Source: Pandoraea faecigallinarum (GTDB lineage: Bacteria > Pseudomonadota > Gammaproteobacteria > Burkholderiales > Burkholderiaceae). Taken from it: a stretch of DNA of 64,000 bases. The notes under the pieces were generated by a model. The model made no database searches. It was not told the DNA's origin and saw only the letters and a list, made by a program, of their open reading frames with translations. Made by a program: the position numbers and the translations under genes. Shown piece by piece: positions 35,747-44,160 of the stretch; position 1 is the first letter of the stretch, and each line of letters begins with the position of its first letter. The DNA is taken from positions 3,224,001 to 3,288,000 of the forward strand of contig NZ_CP011807.3 in NCBI RefSeq assembly GCF_001029105.3, written 5' to 3'.

Positions 35747-36253
35747 ATGTTGAAAACTTCGGCGGTTGCAATATTCGCGCTTTCGGCTTCATTCGGCGCT
35801 CGTGCGATGCCCGTGTTTAAAGTTGTAACTGACACCGCCGTAATTTGCGCTACGGCAGCCGATTTGCATGTCGCTACGCTCTCGCCAGGCGCTCCTCTCC
35901 CGGCAACATGCAAACAGGTTGAAGCTGGCTTTGCATTTGAAGCGCTCAACCGGAGCGCCGCTTACGACTGGCCCGACGACGTCACGAAGACGGATTTACT
36001 TATCTATGGCCGAGAACTAGCTGGTGCTAACGAGTCCGGAGCCCCTAGATACATCAACATCTTGCGAAGCGCCGCCGCGCCGGTCTTAGACCAGCAAGGT
36101 CTACCAGTGGAAGCGAAATGCGATTACCCGCACACCTTTGTCACTAACTCACTGCGCGCAGGCCCCGACGGAAAGCTCTATCTGAAGCAAGGCAAGGTCA
36201 CTATCAAATGTGTGAACGGGGAAATGCGGCAAACCTACCAGCCGCTAAACTAA
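35747..36253 (+). CDS. Secreted accessory protein inserted in the tail operon (moron)
   Basis: ATG 35747 has AGGAG seven bases upstream. The first 19 residues are a signal peptide (SAVAIFALSASFGARA). The mature 149 residues contain four Cys (VICATA, ATCKQV, EAKCDYP, TIKCVNG), enough for two disulfides. It is transcribed against the tail operon and followed by its own terminator, the definition of a moron. Family not recognised; periplasmic or secreted function in the lysogen is inferred. Confidence 0.7.
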   Translation: MLKTSAVAIFALSASFGARAMPVFKVVTDTAVICATAADLHVATLSPGAPLPATCKQVEAGFAFEALNRSAAYDWPDDVTKTDLLIYGRELAGANESGAPRYINILRSAAAPVLDQQGLPVEAKCDYPHTFVTNSLRAGPDGKLYLKQGKVTIKCVNGEMRQTYQPLN

Positions 36254-36275
36254 GTTTCGATAGTCCACAAAAGAA

Positions 36276-36298
36276 AAAGCCCCGCTGAGAGGGGCTTT
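36276..36298. terminator. Bidirectional intrinsic terminator between convergent accessory genes
   Basis: Stem AAAGCCCC / GGGGCTTT with T-rich sequence on the minus-strand side, between the secreted gene (stop 36253) and the membrane gene (stop 36425). Confidence 0.75.
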
Positions 36299-36424
36299 AT
36301 GTTTCTCTGGTATGTTTACCGGCTCCTACACCCTTAACATTCCATACTGGGGAAAACGTGAGTAATTCTAAGAACCCTGTTCCGAATCCGCAGCCAATTA
36401 GGCGCGATACACACGACCACAACT

Positions 36425-36916
36425 CTAAGCGCCCAACGCCGCCGAGCAACCCGCCGAAGCGATAAAGATGAGCGGGCTGGCAATCGCTGCCAGCCTAATC
36501 CAATTCAGCCGGTCAGAGATCTTCACATTTCGGTCGATGGCCTGCTGAATTCTGGATTGCATATTCTCCAATTCGAACACCCTGATCTGCTCGAAAGAGT
36601 ATTGCGATGGCACATTGAGCAAGTTTCCAGGCTCATTATGCAACTGAGGATACTCCCCAATCGTCATGCATCCGCAGATTAGAAGCCCCGCGAGTACTAC
36701 GATATACGCGGTAAAAGTCAGGGTTCCGATTGATAGCCACGTCCAGTGATGCAATTCCAGCGCCTTTGCCCCGTAAGCTAATCCTCCGCCGATACCAGCA
36801 AAGAAAACGGTCAATGTTGTTGTGCATTGCTTCTCGATTGCTTCCGTCGCACTTTGATGAGCTTTGAAATTTTCGACGGCAGCTTTTTCGATCCAATCGA
36901 TGCGATCTTTTTCCAT
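36425..36916 (-). CDS. Three-helix membrane protein inserted in the tail operon
   Basis: The 163-residue protein has a charged, helical N-terminus (MEKDRIDWIEKAAVENFKAHQ), two transmembrane helices (TVFFAGIGGGLAYG, FTAYIVVLAGLLICGC), a soluble helical stretch (FELENMQSRIQQAIDRNVKI) and a third helix at the end. It has no place in Mu tail synteny. Superinfection exclusion or another membrane role is possible but unproven. Confidence 0.65.
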   Translation of the reverse strand: MEKDRIDWIEKAAVENFKAHQSATEAIEKQCTTTLTVFFAGIGGGLAYGAKALELHHWTWLSIGTLTFTAYIVVLAGLLICGCMTIGEYPQLHNEPGNLLNVPSQYSFEQIRVFELENMQSRIQQAIDRNVKISDRLNWIRLAAIASPLIFIASAGCSAALGA

Positions 36917-36985
36917 TACTCTCCGCCCATTCGGTTTGGCAGCCAGTATACGTGGTTATTTCCCCCGGCCACAGAAAGCCCGAAG

Positions 36986-38461
36986 TTATGTCGCCAGAGC
37001 CTTAAAACTCGTCGGACAGAAGGCCGGATGAACCGGGTTCGCCTGTGTCACCAGCTCACCTTCTCTGGCAACGTCCCGGTAAATCCGGTTCGCCAACACC
37101 AACGACGGAATCGAGCTCTTGAACTCAAACGCCGTGATCGCCGCGAGGCCCTGTCCCCTTCCATTGAAGTCGTCGACAACAGCTTGTCGCAACGCCCGAA
37201 GGGAAGCGTAGACATCGTCTTCACCTTGATCCGCCGCCAACTGAATCTCAGCATCGATCAGGCCAACGACCGTATCGCGCACGCTGACCGAATCGTCGAC
37301 CGATGCAGGCTGATAAGTCGTCGAAGTGGTCGCGATCTGCGCGATCGCCGCGCGGCGCAGTAGTGCCCCCGTCGCACTACTCATCGTTGCCTGTGCGGCA
37401 GCAATCGGCGACCCCGGAGCAACTACGGGCGGCGTGTAGTTGGCCAAGGGGGTGAGCAATCGAATCGCATCGGCTGGCGACGCCGCAGTGGCAGCGGTAG
37501 CCGCCATCAGTCCCTGTGCCGCGTTGCTAAACGAAGTGGGATCTACCCCGGCATTTATAGCCGCTGCTGTCAGCGCCGCCCCTGCCGCCGCGACAGCAGC
37601 AACGTTCTGTGTGTCCTGTGCAAGTAGGCTCGCGACAGTCGCCGACTTCGGCGACTTACCGTTCGACCCCGCATAGCCAGAGTTACCACCGCCAAAGAGC
37701 CGTCCAAAATTCCCGGCCAGCGTCGATATCGAATTGAAGAACCGGCGCACGCTATGGATCAGGCCGTTCACCATCTGATAAAAGCCCACCGCTACGCTGA
37801 TCGCCGCCTTGATCACTGCGACACCGGCCTTGATCGCGTCGAGTGTGTTGCTGATGAAACTGAGCAGCGATGATGCATTGAGCGATGAGGCCGCACCGGT
37901 CACAGCGTCCTTGGTCGCCGATTGCGCACTCGGATAGAGTCGATCACCGCCGAGGATGAACGTCATGCGTAACTCAACAACGCGACCGCGATCCCATGAC
38001 GTTCCGATCTCGACTTCGGTGCAATTCGCCTTGATCTCACCCCATGTGGGGTGGACAAGCTTCCCGATACCCGGCGGTTTCGTGTTGTTGACGGAGCCGC
38101 CGCGAATCACATTCAGCAGGTTGATCTTCTGCGTGGTGACGTCCCCGCCACCGTAGATCAGGCTGTTCTCGACGAGAAAACCGGTGATCTGCAGGACATT
38201 CGTCTTCAGCCCGTTGTCCTCGATCCATGGGCGCGTCTCCTTTTTCGGGTAGGAGTGCACGACCACGTTCCGCCCGAACACGCCACTCTCCGATACAACA
38301 GCGAACGGCACACCGTTATAGCTAGCCTTGCGCAGTTTGCTCGCGTAGTCGCCGCTGCCGAATAGGCTCATCAAGTTCTGCGCTGACGAGGCAATTCCCT
38401 TGGCGGCGGACGCCACGCCGCCGATACTCCCGGCGACATTCACCACATCAGCTACGCTCAC
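36986..38461 (-). CDS. Mu gpN-like tail/DNA circularisation protein
   Basis: The N-terminal domain YASKLRKASYNGVPFAVVSE...GRNVVVHSYPKKETRPWIED is the DNA_circ_N signature. It is 491 residues long, as in Mu-type phages, with a long Ala-rich helical middle. In Mu the protein is a baseplate hub component. It overlaps the tape-measure stop by four bases. Confidence 0.9.
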   Translation of the reverse strand: MSVADVVNVAGSIGGVASAAKGIASSAQNLMSLFGSGDYASKLRKASYNGVPFAVVSESGVFGRNVVVHSYPKKETRPWIEDNGLKTNVLQITGFLVENSLIYGGGDVTTQKINLLNVIRGGSVNNTKPPGIGKLVHPTWGEIKANCTEVEIGTSWDRGRVVELRMTFILGGDRLYPSAQSATKDAVTGAASSLNASSLLSFISNTLDAIKAGVAVIKAAISVAVGFYQMVNGLIHSVRRFFNSISTLAGNFGRLFGGGNSGYAGSNGKSPKSATVASLLAQDTQNVAAVAAAGAALTAAAINAGVDPTSFSNAAQGLMAATAATAASPADAIRLLTPLANYTPPVVAPGSPIAAAQATMSSATGALLRRAAIAQIATTSTTYQPASVDDSVSVRDTVVGLIDAEIQLAADQGEDDVYASLRALRQAVVDDFNGRGQGLAAITAFEFKSSIPSLVLANRIYRDVAREGELVTQANPVHPAFCPTSFKALAT

Positions 38462-40449
38462 GCCATTTCTCCGATTGCTCGATTACCGATGCTTGCCGTC
38501 GCAGTAGCATTACCTTGCGACCGAACCTTCGCCGTTGCGGGACGGCCGTCCTGATGGATAACCACGTCCACATGGACTCGTCCCGCATCGGCAGTCACAG
38601 CCGGCGGAGACTGCCCCGGCAAATTGGCAGCAGCGATGCGCGGAGAATTACCGTAGAGGCCAGTACCGCCCATTCGGGCTTGCACCTGATCTACGTAATT
38701 CCGCGTCTCTTTGGGAGCGTTCTCAATGCCCTTGCGCTGCAAATTGCCTTGCCCCCAGTTATATCCAGCAAGCGCCTTGCTCAAATCGCCGTCGTTCTGC
38801 TTGAGCAGATCCCGATACATCTGGGCAGCGGCCGTGGCTGACTTGGTCAAGTCATTCGGATCGTCTAGCCCGTACTGCCTGGCCGTGGCATCCATGAACT
38901 GGAAATGCCCCTTTGCGCCGGCAGGCGACAGCATGTTAGTGCCGCGCCCCGATTCCTGCGCCCAAACGCTGTCCAAAAGACCGCTCGGCAAGCCATATTG
39001 AGACTCAAGCCGCGAAAACAGCGCCGATGATTCCGCTGTGGGCTTTCCGCCGCCGGGCCACGGTTGCCCAGGTTTCGCGCGGCGAGATGCAAGATACTCG
39101 TCCTCCCCTGAGTTGAGCCCCTCAGAGTGGGTCAGGAGCCAGAGCGGAAGCCCAAGCTTCGCCGCGAAGGGAAACAACCTTGACAGCAAGCCTTTGCCAG
39201 CGGCCCCGGCAGCCCCACCAGAACCCGCTGCCGCAGCCCCTGCGGCATCAGCCGCCACCTTCGCTTTTCCAAGCTTCGCCAGTGCGCCGATCGCAAGCGG
39301 CACGGTAACCATGGCCAACTGAGTAAGACCCGAAGCAATCGTTGCGATTCCAGCAATTGGTCCCGCAAACGTTATGCCAGCAATGATGATGGCGATTCCC
39401 TTGACACCACCAAGCGCGTCAACGAAGCCTGCAATTTGCCGCGCCTTTTTATCCCAATCGACCTGCTCTAACCACTTGGCAAAGCGCTCAACGTACTCCG
39501 CAACCTTGGTCGCGACGATACTTCCGTACTGTTCAACCAGGCGTTGCACGACGCCAATTACTCGTTCCAGGGCCGGTGCCATCGCCTCACCGAACGAGTA
39601 CTTCAGCTTCGTCCCGGAGGCTTCCAGCTTGAGCATTTGCTCGTTATATGCCGCTGCGCGTTTGAGTTGTTCGTCGCCGAGCACCAACCCCATGCTCTTC
39701 GCCTTTTCAACGAACGCGTCAATGCCCGATTCTCCCTTCTGGAGCATGGGGAGCAGCGACCCAACACCGAAAACGTCAGCGATTAAAGCCTGCGTCTGAA
39801 CGTTGCCCTTTTGCTTCACGATCGCATTGGCGACGTCCTTGAGAGCGCGCGTCGCATCGACAGCCCCGTCCTTCGTTCGGTGCAGGCTGATGCCGAACTT
39901 CTGCATCATCACGAAAGCGTCTTGATTCCGACCGTAGGTGGCATCCTCGATGGTCTTGCCGAGCGACTTAAGCGAGCCTGTCATCTCGTCGGCCGAAAGA
40001 CCCGCAAGCTTTGCGGCGCCACGGTATGCCTGAAGGTCCACCGTCGAGACGCCGATGGCAGCAGACGTCTTCAAAACCTCTGCACCCATCTTGCCCCACT
40101 CGTTCGTCATCAGTGCAATGCCTGCGATCGATCCGAGGCCAGCAATGCCCGCCAGCGGGGCGACGATACCTAGCAGGCTCCGGCTAGCGTCGGCCGCCGC
40201 ATACCCAATGCGTCGAATGCCACGTGCGACTTTGGTTACACCGGTTTCATCGCCCAACGCCTTCAACGATCGGCCGACGTCGGCGAACGGCTTCCGAAGT
40301 GTTGCCGCCGCCTCGTTCATCTTCTTCGACGACGCCGTCACACGGTCTATCGGCTTCGTGATGCGCTGCATCGACGCTTCGATGCGCTTCGCCACCGCCG
40401 ACGCCCTATCGGCCGCCGTGATGGTGATCTGATACGCGTTACCTGCCAT
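38458..40449 (-). CDS. Tail tape measure protein with C-terminal lytic transglycosylase domain
   Basis: The 663-residue protein has helical tape-measure sequence (RIEASMQRITKPIDRVTASSKKMNE...), hydrophobic segments in the middle, and a C-terminal SLT domain: YGLPSGLLDSVWAQESG with catalytic Glu, GAKGHFQFMDATARQYG and AGYNWGQGN. The tape sets tail length and the enzyme opens peptidoglycan during entry. Its ATG overlaps the stop of the frameshifted chaperone (TGATG). Confidence 0.92.
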   Translation of the reverse strand: MAGNAYQITITAADRASAVAKRIEASMQRITKPIDRVTASSKKMNEAAATLRKPFADVGRSLKALGDETGVTKVARGIRRIGYAAADASRSLLGIVAPLAGIAGLGSIAGIALMTNEWGKMGAEVLKTSAAIGVSTVDLQAYRGAAKLAGLSADEMTGSLKSLGKTIEDATYGRNQDAFVMMQKFGISLHRTKDGAVDATRALKDVANAIVKQKGNVQTQALIADVFGVGSLLPMLQKGESGIDAFVEKAKSMGLVLGDEQLKRAAAYNEQMLKLEASGTKLKYSFGEAMAPALERVIGVVQRLVEQYGSIVATKVAEYVERFAKWLEQVDWDKKARQIAGFVDALGGVKGIAIIIAGITFAGPIAGIATIASGLTQLAMVTVPLAIGALAKLGKAKVAADAAGAAAAGSGGAAGAAGKGLLSRLFPFAAKLGLPLWLLTHSEGLNSGEDEYLASRRAKPGQPWPGGGKPTAESSALFSRLESQYGLPSGLLDSVWAQESGRGTNMLSPAGAKGHFQFMDATARQYGLDDPNDLTKSATAAAQMYRDLLKQNDGDLSKALAGYNWGQGNLQRKGIENAPKETRNYVDQVQARMGGTGLYGNSPRIAAANLPGQSPPAVTADAGRVHVDVVIHQDGRPATAKVRSQGNATATASIGNRAIGEMA

Positions 40450-40610
40450 CAGTCCTCCACCTCGGCTTGACGAATGCGTTTAGCCTGATCTCTCCACCAG
40501 GCTAGTTTTGAAAGCGATAGTCGCTCAGCTTCGAGCGGCCCCCAACGGAAGAAGTACGTTACGTCGGCGATTACGTCGCCGACGCCGTCGGGCCATCGTC
40601 GGTAAAACCC
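40449..40610 (-). CDS. -1 frameshift extension of tail assembly chaperone (gp41-gp42 type fusion)
   Basis: After a -1 shift at the slippery heptamer, reading continues YRRWPDGVGDVIADVTYFF then RWGPLEAERLSLSKLAWWRD and ends in AEVED with a TGA at 40449-40451. The FFRWGPLEAERLSLSKLAWWRDQA segment is the GpE'-like signature seen in P2/Mu tails. It has no start codon of its own. The fusion product is expected at low level and guides tail tube polymerisation on the tape measure. Confidence 0.75.
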   Translation of the reverse strand, partial: GFYRRWPDGVGDVIADVTYFFRWGPLEAERLSLSKLAWWRDQAKRIRQAEVED

Positions 40611-40861
40611 GCGAGATACTCGTTCGCCTCCGCGAAGTCACGTTGGCTGAGCTTCTCGACGGCCGACTTCGGGAGTCCGGATACCAGGTGAATCAAGGTG
40701 ATCCCGATGCCGATGTTCGAGCCGCCGGTGGACGTAGCCTTATCCAGCTCCCCGGCAGTCGGCTCACGAAGTGGGAGCTTGTCGTAAACGACTTCGCTTT
40801 CACCGCTGCCGAGCTTTACCGGCTTACGGAGGGGGATGGTTTTTTCGTCGGGTTGATTCAT
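40571..40861 (-). CDS. Tail assembly chaperone (Mu gp41-like, zero-frame product)
   Basis: ATG 40861 opens MNQPDEKTIPLRKPVKLGSG; 96 residues follow the phage TAC_7/GpE pattern (YDKLPLREPTAGELDKAT ... LIHLVSGLPKSAVEKLSQRDF). It ends at a TAA 30 bases after the slippery site. It sits in the conserved place between tube and tape-measure genes. Confidence 0.88.
   Translation of the reverse strand: MNQPDEKTIPLRKPVKLGSGESEVVYDKLPLREPTAGELDKATSTGGSNIGIGITLIHLVSGLPKSAVEKLSQRDFAEANEYLAGFTDDGPTASAT
40604..40610 (-). promoter_or_regulatory. Slippery heptamer GGGTTTT for -1 ribosomal frameshifting
   Basis: On the coding strand, G GGT TTT is in frame with the chaperone and fits X-XXY-YYZ. Slipping back one base joins the chaperone to an open frame with the expected downstream signature. 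Confidence 0.75.
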
Positions 40862-40863
40862 GT

Positions 40864-41238
40864 TCAGCTCGTGGTTTCGGAAACTTGGGGGCCTTCCCAC
40901 TTGACTTCGATCGTGGCATCCGTGGATTTGACCGTCTGGTCTTCCACCGTCCACATGTTCCGGCCGATGATGGTTTTTCCGTTCGCAAGTTGCGCGACGA
41001 CGGTGACGTTGTCCATTGCGTTCAGGTCTGCCACCGTGAGGTTGCCGGCATCGCGAAGACTCGCCGAAATGGAGCCAGGGCGCTTTTTCTCGCTGAAACC
41101 GTGAACGCCGTCTTGGCCGGACAGGGTTTCGCGCGTCACCGACGACGGGTTGTATTCGAAGTCCCCCACCAGCAAGTAATTCGTCCCATCGACGGTGATG
41201 CTGGCGGTCCCGGCCAGGCGATTCGGATTACCTGCCAT
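40864..41238 (-). CDS. Phage tail tube protein (Mu gpM-like)
   Basis: The 124-residue protein starts MAGNPNRLAGTASITVDG and continues EYNPSSVTRETLSGQDGVHGFSEKKRPGSIS, the PF10618 tail-tube pattern. It forms the inner tube of the contractile tail. The gene starts 55 bp after the sheath stop; an intrinsic terminator lies in that gap. Confidence 0.93.
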   Translation of the reverse strand: MAGNPNRLAGTASITVDGTNYLLVGDFEYNPSSVTRETLSGQDGVHGFSEKKRPGSISASLRDAGNLTVADLNAMDNVTVVAQLANGKTIIGRNMWTVEDQTVKSTDATIEVKWEGPQVSETTS

Positions 41239-41255
41239 GAGGTATCTCCTAAATA

Positions 41256-41278
41256 GAAAAAGGTGCCACTAGGGCACC
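41256..41278 (-). terminator. Intrinsic terminator between sheath and tube genes
   Basis: Stem GGTGCC / GGCACC followed on the minus strand by TTTTTC. Only 18 bp separate it from the tube start. Confidence 0.7.
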
Positions 41279-41292
41279 GGGAGTCAGTTGGG

Positions 41293-42786
41293 TTAGCTCA
41301 AGCGGAATTGCATGAGCAGCGCGAAGACGCGCAATTGCGCGATCAACACTGCCGGGTAGATCACGTCCACTCGGTTCGGATTGGTGCTGTTCTGCTGGAC
41401 GATAAGGCCCTGGGCGAACACCGCGCTTTGTTGCACGAAGCCGTCGTATTCGAGCTGTTGGTACTGAGCAATCAAATCCGCCTTGATGATCGCGGGCGTC
41501 ACAATCGACGACCCCGGAGCGAACCGCGTCCCATCCGCCGCCAGCTTCATACGTGCATACTTGCTCGTAACAACCGAGCGAAGAGCGCGTAGGACGTAAG
41601 CCAGCGTGTAGAGCGTCTCGACTTCGAGATAGCTGTTGTCCGGCTGGCCGAAGCTGTTCAGTTGGTAGGTCGTGATCAGGTTTTCGATAGCCACCGTGCC
41701 GTCGCTGGCAACGGTGAACGTCGAAATGCCATCCCACAGCAGCGTGTTCCGGTCTCCCAACGCAAAGCGCGAAGCCAGTGGCGGTGCGAGGAAGCTGGAG
41801 AGAGCGAGCGTCTGTACGGGCCGCGCGGGATCGGCCCGCACCGACGTTGCGACGGTGCCAGCGAGATCGGCGGCGAGGACCCATGCAGGCGTCGGCGAAT
41901 CGTTGAAACCCATCACCGAGACATGCTCGTCGTTGCGGCCATTACCGAAAGTCGTCAGTGCGCCGAGGGTTCCACGGTAACCACAGAATGCATGGCCATA
42001 GATCTGCTTGCTCCAACTCCACCGGCCAGTCGTCGAACTGAGGAACGCCTTCATGGCATCGAGCGAGTTCGCGTCCGTGTACGGGAAGGCGATGAAATCG
42101 AACTCTTGGTCGAGCAAATTCGCAAACGCCGTCGTCAGAGCGGGGTTGACGGCTCCGCCGGACATCTGCGTGATCGTCAATGCGAGGCCTGTCGGCATCA
42201 CTTCCCCGCTCGCAGCCCCCCGATAGTTCAGCCGGATGTCGATATCGTTGCCTGCCAAGCCCTTATTCTTCGCAGTCACCGTGACGGTAGAGGTCGAGGC
42301 GGTAGCCGTGACCGGCAGGTCGGACTGCGCGTTGATCGCCGCTGCAAGTGCCGTTGCGACCTGTGCGGCTGACTGAGTGGCCGTGACCGTCAAGGTCACC
42401 GGAGGTACGCCGCTGATGCCCGCGATGTAGAGGTATATCACGCCCGTTGCCGTAGGGGCAGAGGTAACCGCAATGCTGCCCGACGCCGCTACGGCACTCC
42501 CATCATCTGCGAGCGGCAAGTACCAGACTTCACCAAACGGATCGGCCTGCCGGTACGCAGCCGTCATCAGGGCGAGCATCGAGCCGGCACCGCCGATCGA
42601 TTTCGCCTCAGTCGCACCTTGCGAGATTTGCGGAACGCCCGGCGTCCCCGTCCCTGCGGACGTGATCTGCCCGATGATCAACGCGCGTTGCGTCGATGCG
42701 CCGCTGTTCGCTTGGCTGTTGTCAAGCTCCGCATGAAACAGAGGCACCCGCAGATTTGCGGGAATGTTCTTAAAGGGAACTGTCAC
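41293..42786 (-). CDS. Phage tail sheath protein (Mu gpL-like)
   Basis: The 497-residue protein starts MTVPFKNIPANLRVPLFHAE and has the Mu-type sheath features NSQANSG...RALIIGQ and a C-terminal domain ENLITTYQLNSFGQPDNSYLEVETLYTLAYVLRALR. It contracts to drive the tube into the host. It is preceded and followed by intrinsic terminators. Confidence 0.94.
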   Translation of the reverse strand: MTVPFKNIPANLRVPLFHAELDNSQANSGASTQRALIIGQITSAGTGTPGVPQISQGATEAKSIGGAGSMLALMTAAYRQADPFGEVWYLPLADDGSAVAASGSIAVTSAPTATGVIYLYIAGISGVPPVTLTVTATQSAAQVATALAAAINAQSDLPVTATASTSTVTVTAKNKGLAGNDIDIRLNYRGAASGEVMPTGLALTITQMSGGAVNPALTTAFANLLDQEFDFIAFPYTDANSLDAMKAFLSSTTGRWSWSKQIYGHAFCGYRGTLGALTTFGNGRNDEHVSVMGFNDSPTPAWVLAADLAGTVATSVRADPARPVQTLALSSFLAPPLASRFALGDRNTLLWDGISTFTVASDGTVAIENLITTYQLNSFGQPDNSYLEVETLYTLAYVLRALRSVVTSKYARMKLAADGTRFAPGSSIVTPAIIKADLIAQYQQLEYDGFVQQSAVFAQGLIVQQNSTNPNRVDVIYPAVLIAQLRVFALLMQFRLS

Positions 42787-42803
42787 TTGGCGTTCTCCAA
42801 AAC

Positions 42804-42825
42804 AAAAACCCCGCCGAGGCGGGGT
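42804..42825 (-). terminator. Intrinsic terminator before the sheath gene
   Basis: Stem ACCCCGCC / GGCGGGGT followed on the minus strand by TTTTTG, between the DUF2635 gene and the sheath start. Confidence 0.75.
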
Positions 42826-42848
42826 CGTTGTTCAAATCGTTTGGTGAT

Positions 42849-43037
42849 TCAGGCGCTTTTGGAGGTCTTCGCCGACGAAGGCTCAGGTGTCTCTGCGCTC
42901 ACGCGAATGGCGTCGCCGTCATTGACGCGCCGGACCCAATACAGGTCGAAGTCCCCCACCTCCTGGCCGGATTCGGGGATGAATTGTTTCGTCTCGGGAT
43001 CACGAAGCTTGATCCCGGGTGCAGGCTTGATGAACAT
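42849..43037 (-). CDS. DUF2635 protein (Mu gp38-like)
   Basis: MFIKPAPGIKLRDPETKQF and VGDFDLYWVRRVNDGDAI match the short DUF2635 family encoded next to sheath genes in Mu-type phages. The 62-residue protein is of unknown function. Confidence 0.88.
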   Translation of the reverse strand: MFIKPAPGIKLRDPETKQFIPESGQEVGDFDLYWVRRVNDGDAIRVSAETPEPSSAKTSKSA

Positions 43038-43046
43038 CGCCGCTCC

Positions 43047-43610
43047 TTAGCTTTGGGGGTGAATGATGATTCCGGGCTGCGGGGTCCCGTCGGGGACCGA
43101 CACGGCAATCTGCACCTCGTTGATCGGCACCGTGGGGATCGGGAAAAAGTCCTCGGGGCCTTGGTAGAACTTGACTTCGACGTGCATCACCAACTCGGCC
43201 ATCGGGACCTCGCCGTCCGACGAGGTCGATATCTCGGAGTCGATCGATACAAACTGTTCGATTCGAGATGCCCCCGAGGAATCGTTCCAGATGAGTGGGT
43301 TGTTGATAAGTGTGGCCTCGATCTGCGCCTTCAGCCTCTCGGCTGTCGCAAGCGCGATCGCAGATCCTTCATCCCCGACCAAAGCGCTCGAAACTGTCCT
43401 GCCAACGACTTGCAGCGTCGTGTAGACGTCATATCCCGGCTGAAACGGCCCCTGCGACTCCTTGCGCTCCTTTGGGGCTCGCACCAAGACGCACGGGTAA
43501 GCGTCGGCCTGAGTCGGCCAATCGAACGGCGAGAACACCGATTGCCCGGCATCAGTCGCCCCTTTGAGCGCCTGAACGAACAGAGCTCGAATATCCGCAG
43601 AGGTCGTCAT
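43047..43610 (-). CDS. Mu gp37-like tail terminator/neck protein
   Basis: The 187-residue protein begins MTTSADIRALFVQALKGAT and has an alpha/beta core with WPTQADAYPCVLVRAPKERKES and MAELVMHVEVKFYQG, similar in layout to tail completion proteins. Its place between the head-tail joining gene and DUF2635 supports a connector or tail terminator role. Family name is inferred from synteny. Confidence 0.65.
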   Translation of the reverse strand: MTTSADIRALFVQALKGATDAGQSVFSPFDWPTQADAYPCVLVRAPKERKESQGPFQPGYDVYTTLQVVGRTVSSALVGDEGSAIALATAERLKAQIEATLINNPLIWNDSSGASRIEQFVSIDSEISTSSDGEVPMAELVMHVEVKFYQGPEDFFPIPTVPINEVQIAVSVPDGTPQPGIIIHPQS

Positions 43611-43936
43611 GCGGTCCCCATCTTGCTCAAGATCAACTTAGCGCCGCCGTGGCTATCGACACGCACGTCTTTCACGACGTATGACGCGCCGGTGCTCTCG
43701 ACCGTCAACTGGTCGTTTTGCGCTGGTAGAACCTTGAACTGGGACAACTGAACGCCGAGCACGGCCTGCACGGTTGAAATTTCGACTGACGCATCAGAAA
43801 AGAGCATCTCTTTCTGATAAGCGTCGTCGAACACACCGCCGATGGTCAGCGGCGCGCCGGTGTGAGGCCGATACTGCACCGGCTCACCAAACACCCCCAT
43901 CAGCGGACCGAGCACTTCGGCATCCCAGTCGATCAC
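43607..43936 (-). CDS. Head-tail joining protein (lambda gpFII-like)
   Basis: The 109-residue protein, WDAEVLGPLMGVFGEPVQYRP...GGVFDDAYQKEMLFSDASVEISTVQAVLGVQ, has the phage_attach (FII) pattern. It forms the head-tail interface. It overlaps its neighbours at both ends by four bases. Confidence 0.8.
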   Translation of the reverse strand: MIDWDAEVLGPLMGVFGEPVQYRPHTGAPLTIGGVFDDAYQKEMLFSDASVEISTVQAVLGVQLSQFKVLPAQNDQLTVESTGASYVVKDVRVDSHGGAKLILSKMGTA

Positions 43937-44160
43937 GATTCCACCTTGACCGTCGGACCTTCAGACGGAGTGAAAACTGGGCCATCACCACGCGCGGGCT
44001 CGGCTTCTCCGGGAGTCGTCAAATAGCCGATTCGCCGGAGGTGAGCGACTTCTGACGCCGGGAGTTGGACCTCGTCTCCTGGGCCGTACCGTTTGCCGTC
44101 AACATTGAGGGTGCGGCCGCGCGCGACGGTGGCGCGCGTGGCCTTCGATTCGGCCGCCAT
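43933..44160 (-). CDS. Small head-module protein, 75 residues
   Basis: The sequence MAAESKATRATVARGRTLNVDGKRYGPGDEV then LPASEVAHLRRIGYLTTPGE is of the short beta-rich kind found beside capsid genes, in place of lambda FI. Exact role unknown. Start and stop overlap the capsid and joining genes. Confidence 0.65.
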   Translation of the reverse strand: MAAESKATRATVARGRTLNVDGKRYGPGDEVQLPASEVAHLRRIGYLTTPGEAEPARGDGPVFTPSEGPTVKVES

